The notes beneath the pieces were generated by a model. The model saw only the letters and a program-made list of their open reading frames with translations. It searched no databases and had not been told where the DNA came from. Made by a program: the position numbers and the translations under genes. 64,000 bases of DNA, taken from the NCBI RefSeq assembly GCF_921293095.1, contig NC_060253.1, positions 83,179,992 to 83,243,991 on the forward strand, written 5' to 3'. Below, piece after piece: positions 1 to 11,170 of the stretch; the stretch's first letter is position 1, and each line of letters starts with the position of its first letter. The DNA comes from Ischnura elegans. Lineage: Eukaryota; Arthropoda; Insecta; Odonata; Coenagrionidae.

Positions 1-1679
1 CTATGGCATTAGATTGTGATTGTTCGCAGAACAATGTTTACATGATCGAATTTCAATGGTAGAAGCAGGCGTAATCTCATAGTCGATTGTTAACCTCGAC
101 TTGAAAGGACAGTTACAGTTAAACAATGAGAAGAGCATACGAATCGGTTGAGGTATTGATTCGACACCTCAGATTTAAAAGATGAGGTGGCTATAATATG
201 ACATTGAGGTGTAAACTCCAGAAAATTCATTCATGCGCTTAAAAAACCAATTCAATAACTTTTGTGCTGTATTTGCTGTAATAGTTCTGCTGAAGAATAA
301 TAGATGGCATCCAGTCCATGGTATTTTTTTCATAATCGTCCCGAAGCTCTGAAGATAATTTTTTCGCCAATCCTTCTTTTTATTGATTGCTTATTCTTTC
401 TACAATTCAAACTTTAGGCTCGACTCGTAAGTGTGGACAGCAACTATAAAGAAACGAGAAGACGATGCGAATCGATTGAGGTCTTTATTCGATCCATTGG
501 CGAAGTTGAAGCTGTTCAGCTTTGGACGAAGCCGAAGTCGATGTCGATGTCTAGGGGTATATCGCAAAAATAAAATGTTGATGTAATTACCCAGGCAACG
601 AATATAACTATAGATAAGACTTGAGTTAAAGAACCTAGTCAAAAATGGATTAAATTGATTTCCCTTCAAAGAAAGTCGTTTCGAGAACCTAGAGAATCGA
701 TGGGTTATAAATCACGGATACAATGAATATTATTAATTCATTATTCCCGTGAGCGATAAATGATAACAATCCTCCATGGTTCAAAACCTTGTATCTTCTA
801 TTCATTTCCTTTAATATATGTCCACCAAAAAATTATCCTTTTCTTTAAAATTAGGGTAATTCGTCGGAGAGTTACGTAACTTGGTTGGCGTTTTACTTAA
901 TGTAAGTTTTTACTCATTAGGTCCCTTGGACACTTAAAATTATTTCTATTAATAAGAACCAGGTTGATCAAAGTGATATTTACTATATTTATCTTATGAT
1001 CACGAAAATGTGTGCAGCAATTAAATCAAAGGTATAAGTGCAAACCAATTTTCTAGGTACTATGCTAAATTTGCCGCGGCACTTTTGCTGACTTAGCGGT
1101 AGTTTAGGAAATAAATTATGTCTCAGTTATAGGTGTAGTTAACTACTCAAAAATTCGAGGAAGACTTTATTAGATGTCGTTTCACCGTTTTAATACGACA
1201 TTTGACGATTTTTTGCTTGATAATAAGTTCAGTAATGATGAAAACAAAGCATATAATGTTAAAATAAAGTTAATATTAACTTGAAGTAGGAGCGCGATAA
1301 CGCTAATCTAAGAGTTTTAGTATTTTTTAATTTCATACTAATAGTTATAGATTGCGTGTAGTGTTTAATTTATTGGAATACTTCTGGCATAATTGATTGA
1401 CTTATTCACCCTTGCCATTCACTTTTTTAGTGACTATTATAGATGAATCATGATTTTAGTTCATCAAATTTGATATCAATTAGTAATCTATTGTCTCTCT
1501 TTTTCTATCTACAGGTGAGTGTAGTTCATGAGCCCTCTTTGCTGGATGTGAGTGTCCTCTTCTGGAGAGTTAATGAAGCCTGTAAGTAAACTTAAATGTC
1601 CACGCAGCTTAAAGGTTGCGATTAAAAATTATTAAGAAAATTATGATATCCGCCGAAATACCGCAGTTAAACGCGGAAT
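1..1679. other. Non-coding stretch, nothing recognised
   Basis: AT-rich DNA without a plausible coding exon, RNA gene or recognisable element end. It stops at the AT dinucleotide that precedes the left terminus of the ISL2EU-type transposon. Confidence 0.4.
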
Positions 1680-2012
1680 GGGGAACATGCACAATTTTCT
1701 ATAACCAGATGAATCGGAAGACAACTATCTAAAATGGATTTGGTAAAAATTTCACAGGTGATCTGCGGTTTTTTACTGAGATATCACTCTTTAAAAATTA
1801 TTCTTTCTCGGCAGCCTGAAAACACTGCGTCATGGGGCAATGGACGCGTGACGTCACAGAACGATATCGCTAGAGACCATTGTTTATATTTTGACAAGAA
1901 AGTAAGTGGATGAATGATGGAACGGCATTTCGAGTAAATTATTGCTTTTGCTTCTTAATCAGTGATTTTCACTAATCTTAATTGATTATTTCATTCAAGC
2001 ATAACAAGCATA

Positions 2013-3779
2013 ATGGATGTAAACGAGAAAAAAGAGAGAAAGTTTTACAAATCTTGTGTCGTGCCCTGTTGCTCAAATTCCTCAAATTCCACGCCGAAGA
2101 GGGTTTTCATTTATGTCCCGAAAGATTCGAAGAAGAGATTAAAATGGTTGAGAGCCTGCAGAAGAGACGTAAATTCTATCTCGAAATTATCAACAGCTTT
2201 CTGTTGTGAGGATCATTTCAGCGTACGTGCCAGTAAGGTTGCAAATCTTATTTTTGTGAGTTAAAAAGATTGAATTGAGCCAAAGGATGTTATTGCCACG
2301 TAATATAAATTGAAAAGTTACAAACATTTACATCAAAGGAAAAACTTAATTATGAACGGAAAAAGTGTTATTATATTTCAAGAAAAGTATTATCATAAGA
2401 TTTTTCTACCGTGTTGATGGAGACATTCGCGGGGTGGTGCAGCATGCGCAGCAAGGTTTTCGGGTTGACCTTGCTGAGCATTTTTCTACCGGTTTAAGTA
2501 CGTGTGCATGGAGCTTTGATACTTGCATTTTTCAATTCATATATATATAAATAATTGAGCACAGGTTCCAGTGGCAATGAAGCTGACAAATTATGTGAAC
2601 TTGAAGCTGAGTCAGAGGATGACCGGGAGAGTAGTTCAGGTATATCCTCTCAAGTGTCATCAAGTGTTGGGGTTCAAGTACGCACTAAATTCAGGAGCAA
2701 ACAAACGCAAATAAAGACATGTGTTTCTGATAGGGCGACATCACCAAAAAAAAATGTAAATACCCAGACACATTCAAAGTTTGAAGAGAAGGAAAGTCAG
2801 TGAAACTTGTGAGGAGTCGAGCTCTGAGGAGGATATGAGTGAAGAAGATGAGTACAGTTTTCTGATAATTCATCTAATGACTCAGAAGCTGAATTTCTTA
2901 ATGAAAATGACTCTGTTGAAAGAAAGCAAGTAGCAATTGCACGAATAAATTTATTTAATAGAAACCGTAAGCTATACATGGGTGTACCTGAAAACTGTTG
3001 CTTCATTCTGGGCACTCTTCAGAGAAATACAAATTTACATATGTCCATGATCATGCTAACTCTAAAAAAGATTAGACTTAATGAATGCTTTACTATTCTC
3101 TCTGATGACTTTAGCATATCATTCAGCACAGCTAGTCGGGTGTTTCATGATGCTGTTCCAAAAATATCCCAATGTATGAAACAGCTCATTATATGGCCAG
3201 CCAAGAAAAAGATATTAGAGTTACTGCCCATACCATTTCGATCAAGGTATAGCCATGTACAATCAATTATTGATTGCTTAGAAGTAGAGATAGAAAAACC
3301 ATCGGACCCTGTAAAACAAGCTCTAACATGGTCGGAATACAAGTCTGCAAATACGTTAAGTACTCGGTGTCTAGCTCACCTGATGGATTAATAAATTACA
3401 TATCTAAGGGCTTTGGAGGTCGGATATCTGATTCACTGCTTGTAGAGCAATGTGATTACTTTAAATACTTGCCTTCTCATTGTACTGTGATGGCTGATCG
3501 GGGTTTCAAACACATTGATAGCTTTCTTGGTACAAAAGGCTGCACATTAATTCCACCCCCCAGTGTTAAGTCTGAAGTTAAGAGCACAAAAAAGGAAGTA
3601 ATGGCGACGAAAATATTGCCAGCTTGAGGATTCATGTTGAGCGTGTTATCAGACGCATTAGGGAATTTAAAATGTTAGTTCCTCATGCCTGTATAGATCA
3701 CAATCTTATTACCTTGATGGATGATGTGATTATTATATCTTGTGGCTTAATTAATCTTCAGGCTCCATTAATAAAGTAG
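2013..3779 (+). pseudogene. THAP-domain DDE transposase (ISL2EU type), frameshifted
   Basis: The first exon (from ATG 2013) has a THAP-like C2CH zinc finger: C-x3-C near the start, the conserved W in a KWLRAC context, then CEDH. An acceptor-like GCACAG at about 2566 leads to a Ser/Glu-rich linker. From about 2870 a second block carries a helix-turn-helix region and the first catalytic Asp (IIDCLEVEIEKP). After a one-base shift near 3355 the frame continues to the second Asp (VMADRGF), and after another shift near 3600 to the Glu region (RIHVERVIRRIREF), ending at TAG 3777-3779. The parts occur in the order expected for a DDE_Tnp_4 transposase, which cuts and pastes the element. The frame breaks make it non-functional. 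A further break near 2870 is likely. No lineage closer than the superfamily can be assigned. Confidence 0.8.
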
Positions 3780-3881
3780 CATACTTGAAAAAATGCCGAC
3801 AATGAAAGGGAGTGCAAAATAAATGTATTAAAAAATATAACAAGAAGCATATGGGGCCAGTTCTGGGGTAACTAAAAAAAA

Positions 3882-4079
3882 CTAATCATGTTTACAGCTG
3901 TTGAAAAGAATAGGAAAAATATTTATCTCCCAAAACCTTGTGGCGGCAGCCACAACATTCATTACAAAATCATGGTCATACTCAATCCATAGACAAGAAA
4001 TATTCTTTGTCTTCTCAAAATCAGGAGCAGCAACACAAAGTGCAGCTCCTTTTTTCTTTTTTTCAGAGATAGTGTCATA
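3882..4079 (-). pseudogene. 3' exon of the transposon's second gene (YqaJ-like C-terminus)
   Basis: On the minus strand an open frame of about 65 codons ends at TAG 3884-3882. It includes APDFEKTKNIS, LWIEYDHDFV and ATRFWEINIFPIL. The pattern of a hydrophobic beta strand, an acidic 'D-x-x-F' stretch and then 'FW...PIL' resembles the C-terminal end of YqaJ-like nucleases carried by ISL2EU elements. That assignment is from memory of the family and is tentative. The frame opens just after a stop (4082-4080), so it would need a splice acceptor near there or a lost upstream part. The central nuclease core is not visible between this block and the exon at 4404-4591, which suggests an internal deletion. 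Confidence 0.45.
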
Positions 4080-4403
4080 TTATGAGACACATTTAGTTTG
4101 CTAAATGCCGAATCGTATTTTTGGTGAGAGAAGATGTTGTAATAATTCAGAATTATTAGGCATTAATCATACCTGAAACATATTTGTACATTAGTCTGTT
4201 ATTTCATTACTTACTTATATTCTAACGACTATGGAGCTGATATAAGAGAACCGCATGATAAGTTTGGTATTAAAATTATGGGCAACTAATAATTAACCGC
4301 TGATGAAGGATAGTTTATTTGATTTCAAAAATAAGTATTTATAAACAGAAAACAATGTTAAAACTTAAAAACTTTTTTCCTATGCATTAAATAGCTTGCT
4401 TAC

Positions 4404-4591
4404 CTGCTTGCTTTCACTCCATGCATCTCGACGGCGACGAAAGATTCACTGTTTTTAAGGAAGGCGGCCATAATAAAGGAGTCAACCATAGGCAAATTGT
4501 CCGACTGCGCCTTTTTAAATCCCACTTCAGTCATTTTGTCAATCAGTTTTCTTTTCACCTCATTCCTCCAACAATCCCCCTCTTTTTCCAT
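4404..4591 (-). pseudogene. First exon of the transposon's second gene
   Basis: On the minus strand the first ATG (4591-4589) opens about 62 codons that include LPMVDSFIMAAF and FVAVEMHGVKAS. The frame runs into CAG|GTAAGC, a consensus donor, with the exon ending at 4404. It lies inside the ISL2EU-type element, opposite to the transposase, and with the block at 3882-4079 probably forms the element's second gene. The start upstream of 4591 in the same frame would be TTG, so 4591 is preferred. Because the downstream protein core is missing, the gene is scored as broken. Confidence 0.5.
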
Positions 4592-4887
4592 CAACAACTC
4601 CCTAACGACATTAAAGATCTGTATTCATTGAAAAACAGCAGTATTTAGACATCGAATTTTACGGAGAACTAAGGCCACTGAGACTGAATATTGTTCGGTG
4701 ACGTCAAGCCAATGAGAAAGCGTTCCGGGTCACGTGACTTTCTTCGATTTTTTTTAGAATTTCATTAGCATTTTACGGCATTTGTGATTGACGTAGACAA
4801 CTTTGGCTTATATATTCGGATTGGTGAGAAAATTCTCTATAAGATAGGCTACAATAACGGGAGAAACATAGTTCATGCATGTTCCCC

Positions 4888-5615
4888 ATTGAGCACGAAA
4901 TAAGTCCTGCGGCCCTATAAAATATTTCCATCGCAGCTTGCTGAGGTGTGTCATAGCGCCTGACATCGGACAAGTGACGTCATGTGTGACGTCAACTTGA
5001 AATTGTTTCTGACGGGAGACTCAAAGCCAATCCCGGTGAAGTTTATTTTTTACTTCATTGTTTCGTCAATTTCTCATTCCTATGAGTGAGTTATTTTACA
5101 GCTTAGGACCGTGAAACGTAATTTTTATCAGTAAATGCTAGCAATTCGAATTATATAAATGATCAAAAAATAAACATTTTTGGTGTTTTAATTTTGAAAG
5201 ATTTCTATTGAATGCATTCCCTTTCATAGTGGCCACCTACCCGGGTAAGTGAACTACCCGGGTAGTTCACTTAATTGAATAGTTCAAGTTAATATGTATC
5301 GAAATGATAAAGGAATACATTTTTTAGGTTTATAATGCTAAAATATTTCTATTGAATGCATTCCCTTTTTATCGTAGTTACCCTAACAACACATGGACAT
5401 CCAACGAATATCCGACGGATATCCAAGGCGGACGTTACGGTTGGGCCACGGATATCCGATGATATCCGGCCGATATCTCTCTGGAACTAGTTATTTTCCT
5501 GGTCCCTGCAATATACAATAAAAGGAAATATCATTAAAAGCAGTCACAGAGCAATTTGACCCTCATGCAGTCACTAATGAGGTAAAAACATTTAAAGGAG
5601 CTTATTAACTGACAT
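4888..5615. repeat. Short direct repeats and spacer
   Basis: Two copies of a block containing TTTCTATTGAATGCATTCCC (about 5200-5227 and 5345-5373) lie roughly 144 bp apart, with the palindrome 5246-5273 between them. A TGTGACGTCA motif occurs near 4985. No gene is seen. Confidence 0.55.
5246..5273. repeat. Perfect 28-bp palindrome
   Basis: The arm TAAGTGAACTACCC is followed directly by its exact reverse complement, centred on CCCGGG. A further ACCCGGGTA copy sits just upstream (about 5239-5247). Confidence 0.85.
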
Positions 5616-6394
5616 TATACAGACTGTCCCAAGGGTCGTGTGTCATTTTTGACCTGTAATTTTAGTAACTTTCCATAGAGCAACGTTCATGAAAATTGGC
5701 ACACTTATGGGGAAAGGTCCTAAGTTCTGTTGAGTGCAAGCAAAATTTTTCAATTTTGACCTTTTGACCTCACAATTTGGGTCCAAACCAAAAATTTGAA
5801 TTTGCCTTATGGGTTTTCAATGTTAAAAAAATCGAGATAGAAAAATGTCTGAAAACCATTAACCAAGATGTCAATTCTTAGGGTTTCGGACTCGAGAAAC
5901 CCGAAAATAGCACTTTTATTTACGAAAATTCAACCGTTGACCCAGTAAGGTCACCGTTAAGGTCATAAGGGTGACAAAAAGAATGGCATGCCAACAAAGG
6001 TGTCGATCCATGGGTTTTATATGGTGCCCAAGTCATTGGTATTGTCCAAAAACCAGTATTATTCACTAATTGACCTCCGAGGGTCACAATGGGGGTCAAA
6101 GGTCATAGAGTTAAACGTCGGGCCATCATGGAAACCATCGTGTCAAACCATAGGTTTTGAATGGTGCCAAAGTCGGTTAGGCAGTTCATAGATCCGTATT
6201 GTTGCTTTTTTGACCTCCGAGGGTCACAATCGGGGTCAAAGGTCATAGAGTTAAACGTCGGGCCATCATGACAGCCAAAATATGGAATCCTGGGTTTTAA
6301 AGGGTGCTCAAGTCAGTTTTGCAGTTCATAGGTCCGTATTGTTGGTTTTTTGACCTCCGAGGGTCACAATGGGACCCTTGGGACAGTCTGTATA
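5616..6394. mobile_element. Mariner-like MITE with internal tandem repeats
   Basis: Perfect inverted ends (22 bp, containing CAGACTGTCCCAAGGGTC) begin and finish with TATA, consistent with a TA-targeting Tc1/mariner-type non-autonomous element of about 0.78 kb. The interior has no ORF of note. It holds 140-bp tandem repeats starting at 6070, 6210 and 6350 (the last truncated by the terminus), plus a diverged upstream unit from about 5930. Confidence 0.7.
6070..6377. repeat. 140-bp tandem repeat with nuclear-receptor-like half-sites
   Basis: Each full unit starts with TTGACCTCCGAGGGTCA and then carries GGGTCAAAGGTCA (6093-6105 and 6233-6245). The second is a textbook DR1 arrangement of two AGGTCA-like half-sites spaced by one base. 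The first is an everted pair spaced by four. Whether any receptor binds is unknown. Confidence 0.75.
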
Positions 6395-6492
6395 TTGTTG
6401 CTTGTAGATAACCTTTGCAATTTCATATGTGTATTTTGCCATTTCAAAGGTTGGTTCTTCGGCATTCAAATTTGCAACTAGCTAAATATAAT

Positions 6493-6776
6493 GGGGAGCA
6501 TGCACAATTTTTTAAATGTACTAGAATAAGAAGGTCCCTGTCTCAAATGTACTCGCCCAAAATTTCGTAAATTAAAAATGCTTTTTAGCTGAGTTATGAG
6601 TCTTTAAAAATAGACATCCATCGGCTGCTTGAAAACACGACGCCATCGGAGCGTGACGTCACGGCACGGTATCCACTGATATATCCACGGTATACTGAGG
6701 AAGTGGATAGAAAATCGATCTACGAGGGCTCAAATGCAAATTTGGCGAAAATGATTGATATTTTAACGTCAAAATG
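6493..6776 (+). repeat. Left terminal repeat of an ISL2EU-like non-autonomous element
   Basis: It begins GGGGAGCATGCACAATTTT after AT and matches, in inverted orientation, 9315-9594 over about 280 bp. Shared blocks include GAAGTGGATAGAAAA and TTTTAACGTCAAA. It is also related to 1680-1920. Confidence 0.7.
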
Positions 6777-7316
6777 CAGATTGTGAATGCACTAGCTGCG
6801 TTAAACATCTCTCATTCAAATGCAATTTCCACTGTTATATCATATTACTTCAAAAGGTCAAGGCTCATGCTTGTGATTGGAACATAATTTAAGTGGAAAG
6901 TTCACTTAATGCTCGGAAATCAAGCATCAATCGAGTCCTGCGGTGAATCGCTTTTTTCTGCGAAAAATCCCTTTCGAATTCTGTACACTCCGCCCATAGC
7001 CGTACTGTGTCGGATGTGGAACGGTGCCAATGAAGCTATTTTGTGCTCTTTTTTGTACCATGATGCACCATCGATCGATAGGTGGGACACTCAGTGAGTC
7101 GTAACCTCTAAATATCCTTCTCTGTACCCTATTTATGTTGTAATTGTGGATCAAAAATGATAACCAGCCACTTTTATCGACACGGAATTCCCCCAAGAAT
7201 GCCAAAAATTTGATTGATATCAGAAGTGAAAAAAACATGATAAATTCCGGTGTTGGGGGAGAAATATTTTCATCTCCTCTGAATTTTGGCAAGCGATTGC
7301 TCCCTTATGAGTAAGG
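6777..7316. other. Non-coding spacer
   Basis: No supported gene. The short open frames here overlap on both strands and show no domain or codon pattern. Confidence 0.3.
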
Positions 7317-7503
7317 TATTGAATACTAGTTAGCTTTACATGCGTCAACAGCCTGCGTAGTTTAATCTACGTTGCCGCTTACGAAACATCTATAATCACT
7401 AATTCATTCTTCGTTCACAGCATTGAACTCTTCAGTTGTCCAATATCGAACCGTTTCAAATTCGATGATAGATCGAATTATGATCGACCCAAGACGATTC
7501 TTT
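7317..7503 (+). repeat. Dispersed repeat R, left part
   Basis: It matches about 48780-48959. The homology resumes at 11089-11170, so the repeat is split by the insertion 7504-11085. Confidence 0.75.
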
Positions 7504-8154
7504 TGCCCCGTTAAGATTACGAATGTCCCGGCGATCGTCCTAACGATAGTTGACAGAAAATTTGAGTTATTCATTTATTCATTAGAGCGAACGAGGAACC
7601 GTTGATTTCGTTGTAATCGTTAATTGCTCGTAATCGAAATTTATGCCTCGTACAGATTACGATTGTCCAAGCGATCGTCTTAACGATAGTTGGCAGAACT
7701 AGCTGTGTGAATGCATGTCCGGACTATAGTTCACGTACACGGAAAAAAAAGATTTGATTAAAACTATCGAACTGGTGTGATAGGGAGTATTTTTGTTAAA
7801 TATACTTAAACTTTGATGCAAATTACTAAGCACTTGATTTATTTTACCAAACGCTAGCGTGAGCTCTTGATATATTTCATCAAACATTTTGGTATTGCAT
7901 AATTTGGTCAATTGTACGGAAGAGTTTCGTAAAAATAACCGAATTAATTCAATACGATTCTGAGTTTGATAACTTTTATCGAAGTTATGATTAATTTTAC
8001 GAAGGTGATTGCTTGTTTGGTAAAAATTATCAAGCTCTACATTGCTATGCAAATTTGGTTTGATAGAATTTACCAAGTGTTTCGTAATCTATCGAACGGT
8101 CTATCGTTCCTCTTATGTTTATACCAATACACATTTGCAGTTGAAAGATTCTTA

Positions 8155-9785
8155 AGGCCTGGTTACACGGTACATGAGAATGTACAAGAAAATGTGAGAA
8201 TGTCTGAATCTCAGAATGAACGCGAAAATGCACCGTGTAACCACGCAAAATGTAAGAATGTATGAATTTCTGAACGCCTGCTCTAATTTCGTTCAGACAA
8301 TCATACAATTTGAACTCAGAGTCACCTGGTGGCAGACTACGAAAACGACACAATCATTTCATGTGGCTTGTATAGGCGACTTCTTTGTTTACGTACGGCC
8401 CCGATAGTTATTTGGATTTGATATGATCTTGCTTGAACGCTATGGGCATCGCAGTAATAAATATTGAATTTACCTTGCCAAAAGCCTCATATTTCTCGTA
8501 CATTCCTGTAGCGTGCGCCGATTCACAGGACAAGGATGGAGGGAAATCACGACACACTTGCTTTCAAGGCTAAAATTCAACTGCCTATATTATGTCCTGT
8601 TTTTTATATCACAAGGCTTAAGGGCACGAGAAAATTTTAATATGTGCTTTTATTATGGAACACTACTATCCAACAAAATTTGAACGATATCGGTGAAAGA
8701 CACTTCGTGAATTTCCTTGCTAGGGGCTCCTTTCGACGAGAGGCCGGCCGCCCATTACATTCCTTATTTTTCTCCGTGGTTTAAACGTAATAAGTATTTA
8801 TTCTCGTAAACAGCCACTTTCCTTATAATTTGATCCTACAATGGGTAGAATGATAGGTACATTTATAGAGTTGTTTACAAAGTGAAATAAGTAACTTGAT
8901 AAAATCCTGCGGTAACCATGATTTAAGAGTGTACCTACTTACGTTGAGGATATCCCGTCGACAATATAGATAATGTATTTGACTCCATTCTGTGAATCAT
9001 TAACCACTTATTCCTGTTATTTTTGTCCTTTCGAACACAAACAAAAAACTCCTCCGGCGAGTAAATAGAGGTACTAGACGACGGAGCACTTCATATGGTT
9101 TTATGGGATACGCGATTTATATGGTTTTCACACGTTTTTCTATTGAAGGTCCATGCTGCAATACACTTACTGCATTAAGCAAATGATGTAGGTGTGTAAC
9201 GTAGATCACAATCTGCAATCAACTTATTTGAATTTAATCTTTCCAAAGCTCCCCAAACAATCGCCTTTATTTATTTCAACAACGCCTTGGCAACCCAAAA
9301 TATTCACAATCCGAAGTTTGACGTTAAAACAGCATTTATATTCGCCAAATATGCGTTTGAGGCCCCACATAGACAGTTTTTCTATCCACTTCCTAGGCCT
9401 GTCATCAGTGGATACCGTGCCGTGATGTAACGTGCGCACGCTCCGTCACGTGTTTTCAAACAGTCGATGAAGATTATTTTTAATGACTCATATCTCAGCG
9501 ATAAAACATTATTCATCCGCGAAATTTTCGGCAAGTGCATTTGAGGTAAGTATCTTATTGTTCTAGTACTTTTAAAAAAGTTTGCATGTTCCCCATTGGT
9601 TTATATTTGAAGTTGAAATAATTTGTTGCGCATTTAAAATGTACGAAAAAATGTCCGAAAAAATGTACCGTGTAACCACCTCCTCGTGGATCTTGTCCAT
9701 GAGAATGTACAAGAATCTGTTCAGAATACCATTCAGAAAAATGTACAGAATCTTGTACATTCTAATGTACCGTGTAACCAGGCCT
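8155..9785. mobile_element. Harbinger-type inverted-repeat element (AGGCCTGGTTACACGG)
   Basis: Inverted ends AGGCCTGGTTACACGGTACA are flanked by TTA on both sides (8152-8154 and 9786-9788), the usual TWA duplication of PIF/Harbinger elements. Both end regions contain a repeated 'ACCGTGTAACCAC' block. No ORF is supported. A relative lies at 33935-34166. Confidence 0.6.
9315..9594 (-). repeat. Right terminal repeat of an ISL2EU-like element
   Basis: It is the inverted match to 6493-6776, ending CATGTTCCCC|AT. It lies inside the Harbinger-type element while its partner lies outside, so the two may not come from one insertion. Confidence 0.65.
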
Positions 9786-10348
9786 TTAAACAGGCCTTAC
9801 ATAAAAGATAAGTTGGTAGAAATGCTTTTGATATCATTATTTGTGATGGCGATAACGTTTTAATTTTGTTTACGTTCATTTTTCTGTTTTTTTCCTTCTT
9901 TAAATTGCAATACTACCCGTTAGCTGGTGCATCAAAGACATTGATTGAATCGCATATTATCATAGATATAAAAGCTGTAAGCAAATTTTTGTGTATTTCG
10001 ACACACTAAAACTTTAATTATAGGTATTCCTGAGGTATAATCATTCGCGATCATGTTTAATAACGTGATAAAAGCCGTGATACTACACCCAATCCATGCT
10101 AAGGATATCACCCAGCACGTTAAAGCCATCTCTATATCGATGTAATAAGCCTGCAAATAAAGTTTTCTTGCGCATCTGCACTAGATATTCATATGGAGTA
10201 ACTACGTAATGCAATTGTGTGCATCAAGTATTCCTCTTAAGCATACAAAGGGAAACTGTAGCCACACCTTATTCACATTTCAAAACAAAGGTTAAATACT
10301 TACAATAATAATATATTAGAGCGTTTAAGTTAGCAATTATTATGACAA

Positions 10349-10420
10349 CCGATTTAGTCTAGTCGTTAGAGTCCGTTGCTACCACGCGGAGGGCCCACGT
10401 TCAATGCTTCATGCAGGCTT
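10349..10420 (+). repeat. tRNA-like SINE remnant
   Basis: TTAGTCTAGTCGTTAGAG resembles an internal A box, and a degenerate B box (ACGTTCAATGCT) follows about 45 bases later. No full cloverleaf is evident. Confidence 0.35.
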
Positions 10421-11088
10421 GTTATTTTCCACTTTTTTTTGTATTTTTTTTGCAGAAACTTACGCCAAACTCCTAATTTTATTATATTCAATCATAATAG
10501 TGTTTTCTGGGTTGAAAATCTTTCACATGTGCACGCTACGTAGATTTTATTGCCCTTTCGATTTTGATAGTTTTTATCGAACTGCTGTAGCCATTTCGGT
10601 AACAATTACCAAATCAGTTTGATAGAATTTATCAAACTGGTTTGGTAATAATTACTGAATTTTTCAATGTGCCATATGAACCCAAAAGTTTGATAAATTT
10701 AATCAGAAATCGATAGTTCTAATCAAACTTTTTTTTCCGTGTAGTTCCGAACGTTGCCACTTAACGATGGTTAGGCGCTGGGAGACCGGAAGAGGAAGCG
10801 ACAAGAGAAAGACGAAAAGTTCGTGAGGCTCCTTTCACTCTATTTTTTCATGTATTTGTCCAAGCAAGAAAGAATGTGGGCGGAAGAAAAATTGTTCGTT
10901 AAGCACGCGTTGAACACAGTAATATCTTGACCCTGCATCCCACAGCACTCAACAGTTTTGCTAACCGTCAATCTCTCGTTCACTTTAGATGTCAGCACTA
11001 GAGGGCAGCACAGGTTTTAATCATAGTTGTGTGAATGCACGATAGTTCCAACGATTACTGGAACAATCGTAATCTTAACGAGGCATTT

Positions 11089-11170
11089 CTCTTCGTAGTC
11101 GCTGTCTACGCTTAGGAGTACATAGACTTACACCAAAAGTGCAAACGTCATTTTTAAAAGTTATTTTGCT
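11089..11170 (+). repeat. Dispersed repeat R, right part
   Basis: It continues the homology to the copy near 48960-49020 (CTCTTCGTAGTCG..., ACACCAAAAGTG). Confidence 0.7.

Larger units (their letters stand above)
1680..4887 (+). mobile_element. ISL2EU-type (IS4EU) DNA transposon, decayed
   Basis: The ends read GGGGAACATGCA inward on both sides and are flanked by AT (1678-1679 and 4888-4889), which fits the 2-bp AT duplication I recall for this superfamily. The left 240 bp resembles the longer terminal repeats near 6493 and 9594, including a GCGTGACGTCAC block. Inside are a plus-strand THAP/DDE transposase with several frameshifts and two minus-strand exons of a second gene. That two-gene layout is known for ISL2EU elements, which carry a transposase and a YqaJ-like nuclease. 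The strong inward match between the ends is short, so the right boundary is less certain than the left. Several disabling breaks show the copy is dead. Confidence 0.7.
7736..10743. mobile_element. Nested inverted-repeat element with CACGGAAAAAA ends
   Basis: The left end reads TACACGGAAAAAAAAG and the right end is its reverse complement, both followed by a 'TTTGATTA...CTATCGAACT'-like stretch. TA at both edges suggests a Tc1/mariner-type insertion. Both subterminal regions (7740-8140 and 10560-10740) contain many degenerate units of the type TTTGATAAAATTTACCAA in both orientations. Confidence 0.6.
7504..11085. mobile_element. 3.58-kb inverted-repeat insertion, superfamily unclear
   Basis: The ends are TGCCCCGTTAAGATTACGA at the left and its near-complement TCGTAATCTTAACGAGGCA at the right. 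They are flanked by TTT (7501-7503 and 11086-11088). The uninterrupted copy of the host repeat near 48957 reads ATTCTTTCTCTTCG, exactly the empty site with one TTT. The left arm also holds a second copy of the terminus (about 7642). No transposase is encoded, so this is a non-autonomous composite. Two further inverted-repeat elements sit inside it. A 3-bp TTT duplication does not by itself identify the superfamily. Confidence 0.75.

Noticed and set aside
8045..8353. Minus-strand frame with repeated Val-His-Ser-type words
   Set aside because: It reads through the repeated GTGTAACC/TTCATTC blocks of a MITE, which explains the apparent peptide repeats.
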